Below are positions 1 through 5,563 of a DNA stretch of 14,037 bases, piece after piece. Source of the DNA: Irpex lacteus (taxonomy: Eukaryota; Basidiomycota; Agaricomycetes; Polyporales; Irpicaceae); assembly GCA_001986395.2 (NCBI GenBank), contig MQVO02000224.1:1-14037 (forward strand), in the 5' to 3' direction. The notes under the pieces were generated by a model that was not told where the DNA came from, made no database searches, and saw only the letters and a program-made list of their open reading frames with translations. A program made the position numbers and the translations under genes. Position 1 is the stretch's first letter. Each line of letters begins with the position of its first letter.

Positions 1-65
1 CAACTGATTCAACAAATGAATAAATAAAATAAAAAGTTATAAAAAAGTATACACAATAAAATAAT

Positions 66-106
66 AAAAAAACGCTAAGAATTATTTCTAATTCCTAGTG
101 TTTTTT
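66..106. repeat. Palindromic element, copy 1 (degenerate)
   Basis: An A-run, CGCTA, an inner AGAATTATTTCT-like palindrome, then CCTAGTG and a T-run. It matches the element family found 13 times in this window but has lost the flanking C and G runs and the perfect CTAG on the left. It lies at the 5' edge of the recognisable nad5 remnant. Bases 1-65 are A+T-rich and I see no gene in them. Confidence 0.7.
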
Positions 107-283
107 ATTGGTATGATTAGTTATATTATGATTAGCTGGGTTTACTACATATATAAAGTGGTTTAATAGCAGTAGTATTTTAATGATATAAAAAGAGTAA
201 TAGCTTTATCTATTATCTCTCAATTAAGCATGATGATGTTAGCTATAAGGGTAAGTGCATATGTTTTAGTAATCTCTCTTCTT

Positions 284-330
284 CCAAAAAAACTAGTTAG
301 AATTATTTATAATTACTAGTGTTTTTGGGG
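284..330. repeat. Palindromic element, copy 2, inside nad5
   Basis: CC-A7-CTAG, inner TTAGAATTA palindrome, then CTAGTG-T5-GGGG. It lies between two conserved nad5 blocks that are nearly adjacent in normal nad5 proteins, so this copy looks like an insertion into coding sequence. Confidence 0.85.
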
Positions 331-806
331 TATTGTCATGCTTTCTTTAAAAGCATTTTTATTTCTGTCAGCTGGTTATATATGTCAGAAACTCAATATA
401 TGCGTAAATTTGGAGTATTAATAGAATATTTATCAATTAGTAATACTACTATGTTAATAGCCTTTAATCCCTTTGCCTGGTCTAAGAGGTTACTATAGTT
501 CAGATAATTATAATCATTATATGGAATTTGTACTGTATGTGGATATATATGTCTTATATTACTACAGCATCAGCTACATTCACAGCAATATATTCATTAA
601 GAGTATAATATTTAACATTATATAATAATCCACGTGGGAATAAATGTCTATATGGACATAAACATTAAAGTACTAATATGACAATACCTTTGTCTATTTT
701 AACTATATTTAGTATATTATTAGGTTATGATAGAGATAATGTTGTATTTAATTTAACTATGGGGTTCCCACATACTAATTCCTTTATTGAAACTGAATAT
801 ACTTTA

Positions 807-827
807 CCCTTTTTTAATAAAAAGGAA
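807..827. repeat. Pyrimidine/purine-run hairpin
   Basis: CCCTTTTTT, a short AATA-type loop, then AAAAAGG. It belongs to the dispersed T-run/A-run hairpin family also seen near 1484, 2269, 3146, 7764 and 7969 and in the right repeat arm. It lies in the tail of the nad5 remnant. Confidence 0.5.
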
Positions 828-985
828 ATAAAGGGAGGCTAGTGTATGAAAGTGGGTTAGGGTTTACATTAGAATAAGACGGTTTCCGTGGCCCAAACCA
901 CTAAGAATCAACAGGTGCGAACTTGCTATCCTTCCAATAAAATTTTATTCTTATCTAGTGTCTGTCTAGATAGAATACCTTATGC

Positions 986-1190
986 TTAAGAACTCCCTCG
1001 CACGTACTTGATGTAGTTCAACTCTGTAAGTTTCTTCGATTTGTTCACCTTCAATTTAACCTCTGATTTAGCTTCACTATTAACTTCCCCTCAGTTTTAA
1101 CTTCTTCTCTAGGATGAACAATCACATCAGATTTAGTAGATTGAGTCTCATTAACTTTAGATTCTTATGTAGCCAAAAAAGGGGGTTCTA
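986..1190 (-). pseudogene. Charged reading frame of unknown identity, decayed
   Basis: On the minus strand a Lys/Glu-rich frame can be followed. It contains ESKVNETQSTKSDVIVHPRE, then a frame change near 1095, then SEAKSEVKLKVNKSKK and LNYIKYVRGSS before TAA at 986-988. I do not recognise the protein. Its composition is hydrophilic, with no membrane segment. It uses more G/C-ending codons than cox1, a trait shared with the minus-strand frames at 1299-1707 and 12050-12280. It may be a plasmid-derived or intergenic ORF relic. Bases 843-985 hold nothing I can assign. Confidence 0.35.
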
Positions 1191-1240
1191 AAATTTTAAT
1201 AAATAAAAAGAAAATTAGTAACACATTAAATTATTTATCG

Positions 1241-1257
1241 CCCACCACGGTGGTGGG
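1241..1257. repeat. GC-rich perfect palindrome
   Basis: CCCACCAC, one G, then GTGGTGGG. This is an isolated G+C-rich inverted repeat in A+T-rich DNA, 42 bases beyond the stop of the minus-strand frame that ends at 1299. With a one-base centre it would form a stem of about 7 pairs with a 3-base loop. It resembles the GC clusters of other fungal mitochondrial genomes; a role in 3' processing is possible but not shown. Confidence 0.5.
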
Positions 1258-1298
1258 GTTTATTAAGGCTATTAATTTCAATAGCTTTATCTTAATAC

Positions 1299-1707
1299 TT
1301 ATTTTCTGTTGTTACGTATATCATTTAACTGTTTTAAAGAGCTAAATATTTTAGATTTAATCTCTTTACTATTATTCTGGCACATGGATTCGTTACGTTT
1401 TATTTGCTGTTTCCTTGTTTTAGCATCCTCATTACTAATCACACCGTTTTTTTTTCAAATAAATCCACAATATCATTCTCTACTTCCCTTTTTTTTTATA
1501 AAAAAAGGAAGGCATCAAGTTTTTCCCATTACTTTGTAAGCAGGCTTCTTCGTAACGCATTTGTTTTATTTTTCTGCTAAAGTCAGTAACCGCAAAAATC
1601 CAATCATCCGGCGGTCCGGCTGCTCTTATATAATTAAGTATAGATTTTAAATAAACTATTTCATTTAACCCTTTATCTGTAAGATGTTGTTTATTATTAA
1701 AAATTTT
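1299..1707 (-). pseudogene. Lysine-rich reading frame with a possible endonuclease-tail motif
   Basis: After an in-frame TAG at 1708-1710 the minus strand reads NNKQHLTDKGLNEIVYLKS. This closely resembles the NKEHLTxEGLxxIVxLKAS segment that follows each LAGLIDADG unit in fungal homing endonucleases. The frame continues as an unfamiliar stretch (RAAGPPDDWIFAVTDFSRK), is shifted once near 1460, and ends as a Lys/Asn-rich helix-like tail (SSLKQLNDIRNNRK) at TAA 1299-1301. A T-run/A-run hairpin (1484-1511) lies within it. The endonuclease link rests on one motif; the rest is unknown. The upstream end is cut by a palindromic element. Confidence 0.45.
1484..1511. repeat. Pyrimidine/purine-run hairpin
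   Basis: TTCCC-T9 followed by a short ATA centre and A7-GGAA. A perfect or near-perfect stem of more than 10 pairs sits inside the lysine-rich minus-strand frame and looks like an insertion or expansion in it. Confidence 0.55.
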
Positions 1708-1715
1708 CTATACAT

Positions 1716-1764
1716 CCCCAAAAAACTAGGAATTAGAATTAATTCTAACTAGTTTTTTTGGGGG
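1716..1764. repeat. Palindromic element, copy 3
   Basis: CCCC-A6-CTAG, inner GGAATTAGAATTAATTCTAA, then CTAG-T8-GGGG, in the orientation opposite to copy 2. It separates the minus-strand lysine-rich frame from a plus-strand membrane-like frame. Confidence 0.9.
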
Positions 1765-1794
1765 GAGCTCAGAATCTAAAATCAATTGATTTAG

Positions 1795-1974
1795 CACTTC
1801 GTAAAGGGGAGTAAAGGCTTACAAATAGGATCAGCTAATAGTAAATCTCCTACTTCACTAGCTGTTACAGTATTTATTGCACTAGGTGTTGGTTGGGTAC
1901 TAGTTAGTTGAAACAATGTATTTCATAATATACCTACACCTATAGCTGTTCAGCGACTCAACCCAAAAAACTAG
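1795..1974 (+). pseudogene. Fragment of a membrane-type reading frame (TGA = Trp)
   Basis: The frame is open from 1795 (after a TAG) to TAG 1972-1974, the stop being supplied by the adjoining palindromic element. The clearest part starts at 1816: GLQIGSANSKSPTSLAVTV, then a hydrophobic segment FIALGVGWVLVS, then W (as TGA) and NNVFHNIPTPIAVQ. Third positions are almost all A or T, as in genuine mitochondrial coding sequence. I do not recognise it. In style and in TGA use it resembles the longer unknown frame at 5564-7415. Confidence 0.4.
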
Positions 1975-2016
1975 GGTCGCTTTACCGGATGAATTAATTC
2001 TAACTAGTTTTTTGGG
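1962..2016. repeat. Palindromic element, copy 4, abutting the left repeat arm
   Basis: CCC-A6-CTAG, then a longer, partly G+C-rich centre with GGTCGCTTTACCGG, then ATTAATTCTAA, CTAG-T6-GGG. The last G is followed directly by the first base of the large inverted repeat (2017). The right arm has no such copy at its outer end, so the element marks the boundary on one side only. Confidence 0.85.
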
Positions 2017-2268
2017 TAATAAATTGAATAACTGTCCTAAAAGATAGAAGGTGCTATTGAAGAAACAGATGAATTGTTCTTTGGGTGTCACATTTTAACT
2101 GTTCTTATCTTTCTTTACTCTACTTTACGCTAATCCTCCAAAATAAACAAGATGATTGTGGATTTAAGAATAAAGCCGGGTATTAATAAAAGAATAGAAT
2201 TAAAAAGAGTCTTATAATTAAATAAAATAAAATATTATAATTAGATTATTAGATTTTGCCCTTCCCTC

Positions 2269-2293
2269 CCTTTTTTTTTAATTAAAAAAAAGG
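2269..2293. repeat. T-run/A-run hairpin before trnL
   Basis: CC-T9-AATT-A8-GG, 3 bases before the 5' end of trnL. The right-arm copy (about 11139-11165) has a T-run and an A-run one base longer each. It could mark a processing site; this is not shown. Confidence 0.5.
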
Positions 2294-2295
2294 AA

Positions 2296-2378
2296 ACGAA
2301 CATGTTGAAATTGGTAAACAATCTTCTCTTAAGTAGAAGTGGGAATATCCCTTAAGAGTTCAAGTCTCTTTGTTCGTA
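2296..2378 (+). tRNA. trnL(uaa): tRNA-Leu(UAA)
   Basis: 83 nt without CCA. The acceptor ACGAACA pairs with TGTTCGT and the discriminator base is A. The anticodon arm is CTTCT-CTTAAGT-AGAAG with anticodon TAA. A long variable arm (GGGAATATCCC) is typical of leucine tRNA. The T arm contains GTTCAAG. It reads UUA/UUG leucine codons. It has an identical copy in the right arm. Confidence 0.95.
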
Positions 2379-2419
2379 AAACAAAAATAAAATCTTAATA
2401 ATAAGATAGTGTCCATACA

Positions 2420-2491
2420 TGCGGTATAGTGTAAAGGTTGGCACAATAGCCTCATGAGCTGTTAGAGCAGGTTCAATTCCTGATGCCGCAA
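2420..2491 (+). tRNA. trnM(cau): tRNA-Met(CAU)
   Basis: 72 nt without CCA. The acceptor TGCGGTA pairs with TGCCGCA (one G-T pair) and the discriminator is A. The anticodon arm is ATAGC-CTCATGA-GCTGT with anticodon CAT. The T loop is TTCAATT. Whether it serves initiation or elongation is not settled by this sequence. A second copy lies in the right arm. Confidence 0.93.
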
Positions 2492-2511
2492 TAGAAATAA
2501 AATAAAGACCG

Positions 2512-2582
2512 GGTCTTTTTGTATAAAGGCAGTACAGCTACCCTTCACGTAGCAAGTATCAGTTCGATTCTGATAAAGACTA
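2512..2582 (+). tRNA. trnE(uuc): tRNA-Glu(UUC)
   Basis: 71 nt without CCA. The acceptor GGTCTTT pairs with AAAGACT (first pair G-T) and the discriminator is A. The anticodon arm is GCTAC-CCTTCAC-GTAGC with anticodon TTC. The T arm is ATCAG-TTCGATT-CTGAT. Position 33 before the anticodon is C instead of the near-universal T, and the copy in the right arm has the same base. Confidence 0.92.
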
Positions 2583-2780
2583 TATTCTTAATTTCTTTAT
2601 GCCTTTTTATTTTTATAATAATAAAAAAAGGAGAAAAAGAATAAAGGAAAGTTAGATTTAACTTTCTTTTCCAGAGCTAACGTTGCACTGCCCTCTATAA
2701 ATAAAAAAAGGGGGGCATGTATTATTTTCTTATAAATTTTTATAAGTAATAATATATTTTGGTCTTTTTCTTTTTAATAA

Positions 2781-2806
2781 TTTAATTTAATTTAATTTAA
2801 TTTAAT
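2781..2806. repeat. (TTTAA)n tandem repeat
   Basis: About five tandem TTTAA units, followed by TTAATT and an A-run. The same tract, reversed, lies at 10619-10654 in the right arm. It is a low-complexity microsatellite. Confidence 0.8.
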
Positions 2807-2865
2807 TAAAAAAAAAAGGGAAGAAATAAAATCAAAAAAAGAATATATATTTAATAAATTTGCCA

Positions 2866-2985
2866 CCCCTCCTTGCCGCCCACGCCAGCCCAGCCCACCC
2901 CAGCCCACTTTGTGGATTGTGGATTGTGGATTGTGGAATGTGGGGCCCTTATAAAATCAAGTGGGGCCACAGGGTGGGGGGATAG
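2866..2985. repeat. G+C-rich block in the left arm, with four TTGTGGA units
   Basis: A strongly G+C-rich stretch in otherwise A+T-rich DNA. It begins with repeats built from CAGCCCA and CCCACGCC, then four exact 7-base TTGTGGA units (2910-2937), then GTGGGGCCC and a G6 run near 2980. The right arm carries it reversed, with single-base differences in runs. No coding frame or tRNA was recognised. Strand asymmetry changes abruptly from C-rich to G-rich inside the block. Confidence 0.7.
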
Positions 2986-3130
2986 CTATATTATTATATA
3001 TATTTTATTTTATCATAATCTTTCACTGTCTATTTTATACTCAGAATAGTATTTATACTATATAACACCTTAGGTTTAGCAGTGGTTTATTTAGTTTTAC
3101 TAAATAATATTTTTCAGCAGTACATCCTCT

Positions 3131-3180
3131 ATCCTCCCCCTCTATCCTTTTTTTATATAAAAAAAAGGGAGGAGGGAGGG
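3131..3180. repeat. Pyrimidine/purine hairpin in the left arm
   Basis: CCTCCCCCTCTATCC-T7 followed by ATAT and A8-GGGAGGAGGGAGGG, forming an imperfect long stem around the run centre at 3146-3168. The right arm has the reversed copy near 10253-10303. Confidence 0.55.
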
Positions 3181-3265
3181 TGAAACAAAACTGTACTTTA
3201 ATACTTTATGTTTAATAAATTATAAAGTATGAGCTGAGAGTATAAATTTATTACTTTAATCCAAT

Positions 3266-3307
3266 CCCAAAAAAACTAATTATTTCTAATTCCTAGTTTT
3301 TTTGGGG
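3266..3307. repeat. Palindromic element, copy 5 (left arm)
   Basis: CCC-A7-CTAATTATTTCTAATTCCTAG-T7-GGGG: a shortened copy whose left CTAGTTAGAA block is reduced to CTAA. The matching copy in the right arm (10123-10164) has the same shortening, so the element was present before the arms were duplicated or homogenised. Confidence 0.9.
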
Positions 3308-3344
3308 TTATATTTTTTTATAATTTATTTTTTATTTCTAATAC

Positions 3345-3442
3345 TTACCCTCTTTATTTTTATTACATAAGAAGAAAATAAATAATCTTATTTTTCTTAT
3401 CTATAAACAAAGGACAAAAACTAAAAAAATAATTTATCTTAA
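3345..3442. other. 98-base segment present only in the left arm
   Basis: The two arms align up to TTTCTAATAC (3344) and again from TATAAATTG (3443). The bases between are missing from the right arm at the corresponding place near 10085. The segment is A+T-rich with no reading frame or hairpin recognised, and it lies in the cox2 leader. Insertion on the left and deletion on the right fit equally well. Confidence 0.8.
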
Positions 3443-3453
3443 TATAAATTGGT

Positions 3454-3480
3454 ATTAGTAATATATTACCTAAGGTATAC
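3454..3480 (+). promoter_or_regulatory. Duplicated leader segment upstream of cox2
   Basis: A 27-base stretch from ATTAGTAATA to GGTATAC is identical to the minus-strand sequence at 10077-10051 upstream of cox1. The arms diverge right after it, 17 bases before the cox2 ATG and 20 before the cox1 ATG. Its identity at both genes suggests a shared transcription or translation leader, but repeat homogenisation alone would also explain it. No known fungal mitochondrial promoter consensus is claimed. Confidence 0.35.
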
Positions 3481-3497
3481 ACAAATTTTAAATAAAA

Positions 3498-4252
3498 ATG
3501 ATTTTTAATTTTTCTTTTTTAAATACTATATTTAATGATGCTCCACATCCTTGGCAAATAGGTTTCCAAGATAGTGCAGCTCCAGGATTCACTGGGATTG
3601 TTGAATTAACAACACAATCTTTTTTTACCTTGTTGTAATTTCAGTAGGAGTTTTCTGGGTATTAACTTCAATTATTTTACTATAATAGTAGTAAAAGTGC
3701 AATTGTACATAAATACTTAAATCACGGTACATTAATTGAATTAATCTGGACAATCACACCAGCTTTTATCTTAATTGCTATTGCTTTCCCTTCATTCAGA
3801 TTATTATATTTATTAGATGAAGTTATCTCACCTACCAATAACAATTAAAGTTGTAGGACATCAATGGTATTGGTCATACGAATACAGTGATTATGTAAAT
3901 GATAGTGGTGATTCTATAGAATTTGATTCATATATGATTCCAGAATCAGATTTAGAATTAGGTCAATTTAGATTATTAGATGTAGATAATAGAGTAATAG
4001 TACCTGTGATACTCATATAAGAGTTATTGGTTACAGGAGCTGATGTTATTCACTCATGGGCAGTACCTTCATTAGGAGTAAAAATAGATGCTGTACCAGG
4101 AAGACTAAACCAAACTTCTTTCTTAGCTGAAAGAACAGGAGTATTCTACGGACAATGTTCAGAAATCTGTGGAGTATGGCACGGTTTCATGCCAATAGCA
4201 GTGGAAGCAGTTTTCAGTACAAGACTATTTAGCTTGGATCGACTCTGTTTAA
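3498..4252 (+). pseudogene. cox2: Cytochrome c oxidase subunit 2, reading frame broken by small indels
   Basis: Subunit 2 carries the CuA centre that takes electrons from cytochrome c, in the inner membrane. Starting at ATG 3498, the N terminus reads DAPHPWQIGFQDSA. HGTLIELIWTITPAF and [10 protein letters not shown] follow. The CuA ligands are present: the His of IHSWAVP (4051) and the C-x3-C-x3-H-x2-M block (Cys 4156 and 4168, His 4180, Met 4189). Six indels change frame: -1 near 3609, -2 near 3680, +1 near 3836, -1 near 4009, +1 near 4031 and +1 near 4213. With those allowed for, the gene ends ...AWIDSV at TAA 4250-4252 and would be about 251 residues, normal for the family. No nonsense substitution was seen, and most indels fall in short runs. 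Recent inactivation and sequencing error are both possible; the gene identity itself is certain. Confidence 0.93.
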
Positions 4253-4308
4253 CTTAATAAATTTATTTTATACCCCCTTTAAATATAAGTCATCTCCACC
4301 TACACATT

Positions 4309-4359
4309 CCCCAAAAAAAACTAGTTAGAATTATTTCTAATTCTAATTAGTTTTTTTGG
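4309..4359. repeat. Palindromic element, copy 6
   Basis: CCCC-A8-CTAGTTAGAATTATTTCTAATTCTAATTAG-T7-GG, 56 bases after the cox2 stop, between cox2 and the group II relic. A half-element-like CC-A9 follows near 4391. Confidence 0.88.
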
Positions 4360-4498
4360 TTTGGTGTTACAGAATAAACTAAAATACTGACCAAAAAAAA
4401 AGAATACAATTTGTCGCGGTGGGAAGAATACAACTTACTCCGTAATCAACTCCTAATAACACCTAATTTGCATAGAGGGCTTAGTACATTAGGTGGTC

Positions 4499-5100
4499 TA
4501 TGCGAGGTATGCAGTTGACTTTATAATAGGAGTAGAGGGAAGCCCCGAACTAGCTGAGAAAATCTTAAGGAGGTCCAATCGTTTGTTGAAGACAAGTTAT
4601 CACTATAATTCAATAAAGATAAAACTGGAATAGTTGGAGTACTCTCAAAAACCTGTAGCTTTCCTAGGATATCTGATAATGGCTCCTAACAAAATCGGTA
4701 CCAGTAAGTACATTGAGCAAATAAAAATCAATTAATGTATTATTTCACGCCGTAAGAAAACACGTTTCAGATTCCATATGGGTATAAATAAAGTACTGCT
4801 CACACTGAAAAACAGAGGTGTAATCAGACTGATAACCTCGCAAACAAAACACAAAAGTTAATGTACCGGAGGAAAATTTTTAGGTAACATGGTCAACTTT
4901 TAACATCCAGACATAATTTGTTACTATAACTCAGTGATTATAGGGTTATATAACTATTATGACTTTGTCAATAATAGAAGCACGTCACAATGATTCATCT
5001 GGTAAATAACCGAGTCATGTGCACTTACCCTAACTAGAAATTTAAACTTCGGACATTAAGCCAAACATTCAAGAGATTTGGAAAAGGTTTGTTGTATTAA
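4499..5100 (+). pseudogene. Group II intron reverse transcriptase/maturase, decayed
   Basis: Group II intron proteins copy the intron RNA and help it splice. One frame reads YARYAVDFIIGVEGSP then LAEKILRR. This matches the RYADDFIIG block and its C-terminal neighbour, but the first catalytic Asp is Val (YAVD, 4508-4519). After TAG 4631 the same frame continues VAFLGYLIMAPNK (family: FLGY). It then gives a maturase domain X with YYNSVIIGLYNYYDFVNNR, SCALTLTRNL and, after one shift, SQTFKRFGKG. The frame holds about seven in-frame stops up to the first shift (for example at 4631 and after KIN, HKS and MVNF). The N-terminal RT motifs are missing or too decayed to see. A Cys-containing stretch near 5187-5213 may be the end of the endonuclease domain. 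No domain V of the intron RNA was found. It lies downstream of cox2, suggesting a relic of an invading intron. Confidence 0.8.
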
Positions 5101-5214
5101 TAATTTTGTTACCGTATGCATTTATTCATTACTTCAATAACTCACGTTATTGTTCAGACTATGTCATCATTCCGATTAGATAATGCCGGATGTTCGTGTC
5201 AGGATTATTGTTAG

Positions 5215-5563
5215 TGATACTCACCTGTTAGTTGTTAAACCTTCATGAAATGTTAATTATCTTTCAACAATTATTCACTATTTCAAGCTTGGCTGCAAAT
5301 TGACTATTTTCCCTTAGAAAACGTGTTTTTTGCAATTTATCAGTTTTCTTTTCTCAACTCATTGTTTTTATAAGAAAAACGGGGCTTATTTTCAAATTAA
5401 TATTTTTATTTTAAACAATAAAATAAAAAAGTATATCATACTCTATCAAGATAAAGACAATTTATGTAATATTAGAATGCTAATACTATATAAGTAGTAT
5501 TCATAGTATAATTTGTATTAAACATAAATTGGTGGTCTAAGCACCTGATAGATTTAACAATAA
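5215..5563. other. A+T-rich spacer with no gene recognised
   Basis: This stretch between the group II relic and the unknown membrane-protein frame contains short inverted repeats such as AATACTA...TAGTATT at 5483-5502. No tRNA, conserved protein motif or palindromic element of the main family was seen. Confidence 0.4.

Larger units (their letters stand above)
107..842 (+). pseudogene. nad5 pseudogene, 3' part (NADH dehydrogenase subunit 5)
   Basis: Subunit 5 is a proton-pumping membrane subunit of respiratory complex I. Recognisable pieces appear in the right order on the plus strand. From about 179 there is FNDIKRVIALSIISQLSMMM (family: LFQNDLKRVIAYSTCSQLG), then SAY. At 337-390 there is HAFFK followed by a one-base shift and LFLSAGYI. 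MRKFG lies near 400. At 540-605 there is TASATFTAIYSLRV, followed by a stop. YNNPRGNK follows, and finally TNSFIETEYTLPFF ending at TAG 840-842. At least three frame changes, in-frame TAA codons at 606 and 666 and loss of inner segments make it non-functional. A palindromic element (284-330) splits it between the SAY and HAFFK blocks. The N-terminal part is not seen and may lie outside the window. A working nad5 presumably exists elsewhere; that is inference. Confidence 0.82.
2017..3480. repeat. Large inverted repeat, left arm
   Basis: This arm is the reverse complement of 10051-11420. Outer edge: TAATAAATTG (2017) against CAATTTATTA (ending 11420). Inner edge: GGTATAC (3480) against GTATACC (10051). 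By eye, apart from a 98-base segment found only here (3345-3442), the arms differ mainly by single-base indels in homopolymers. Contents from outside in: a short stretch with an open frame of 29 codons that is shifted in the other arm, trnL, trnM, trnE, T/A-run hairpins, a TTTAA tandem repeat, a G+C-rich block, a TTGTGGA tandem repeat, and a palindromic element. It ends 17 bases before the cox2 start codon. Such repeats occur in some agaricomycete mitochondrial genomes and allow flip recombination; isomerization here is inferred. Confidence 0.95.

Noticed and set aside
1309..1539. Plus-strand open frame of 76 codons
   Set aside because: It is the complement of the lysine-rich minus-strand frame, and its hydrophobic look comes from that strand.
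1900..2091. Minus-strand open frame of 63 codons
   Set aside because: It runs through a palindromic element and the repeat boundary, and the plus strand there has the better codon pattern.
5488..5496. ATATAAGTA, the yeast mitochondrial promoter nonanucleotide
   Set aside because: It is a chance match in A+T-rich DNA inside a local inverted repeat, with no intact gene downstream and no evidence that this fungus uses the yeast motif.
5100..5563. Group II intron domain V or a 3' splice site after the RT relic
   Set aside because: No GAGC...GUUC-type domain V hairpin could be found; the intron RNA part is lost or unrecognisable.
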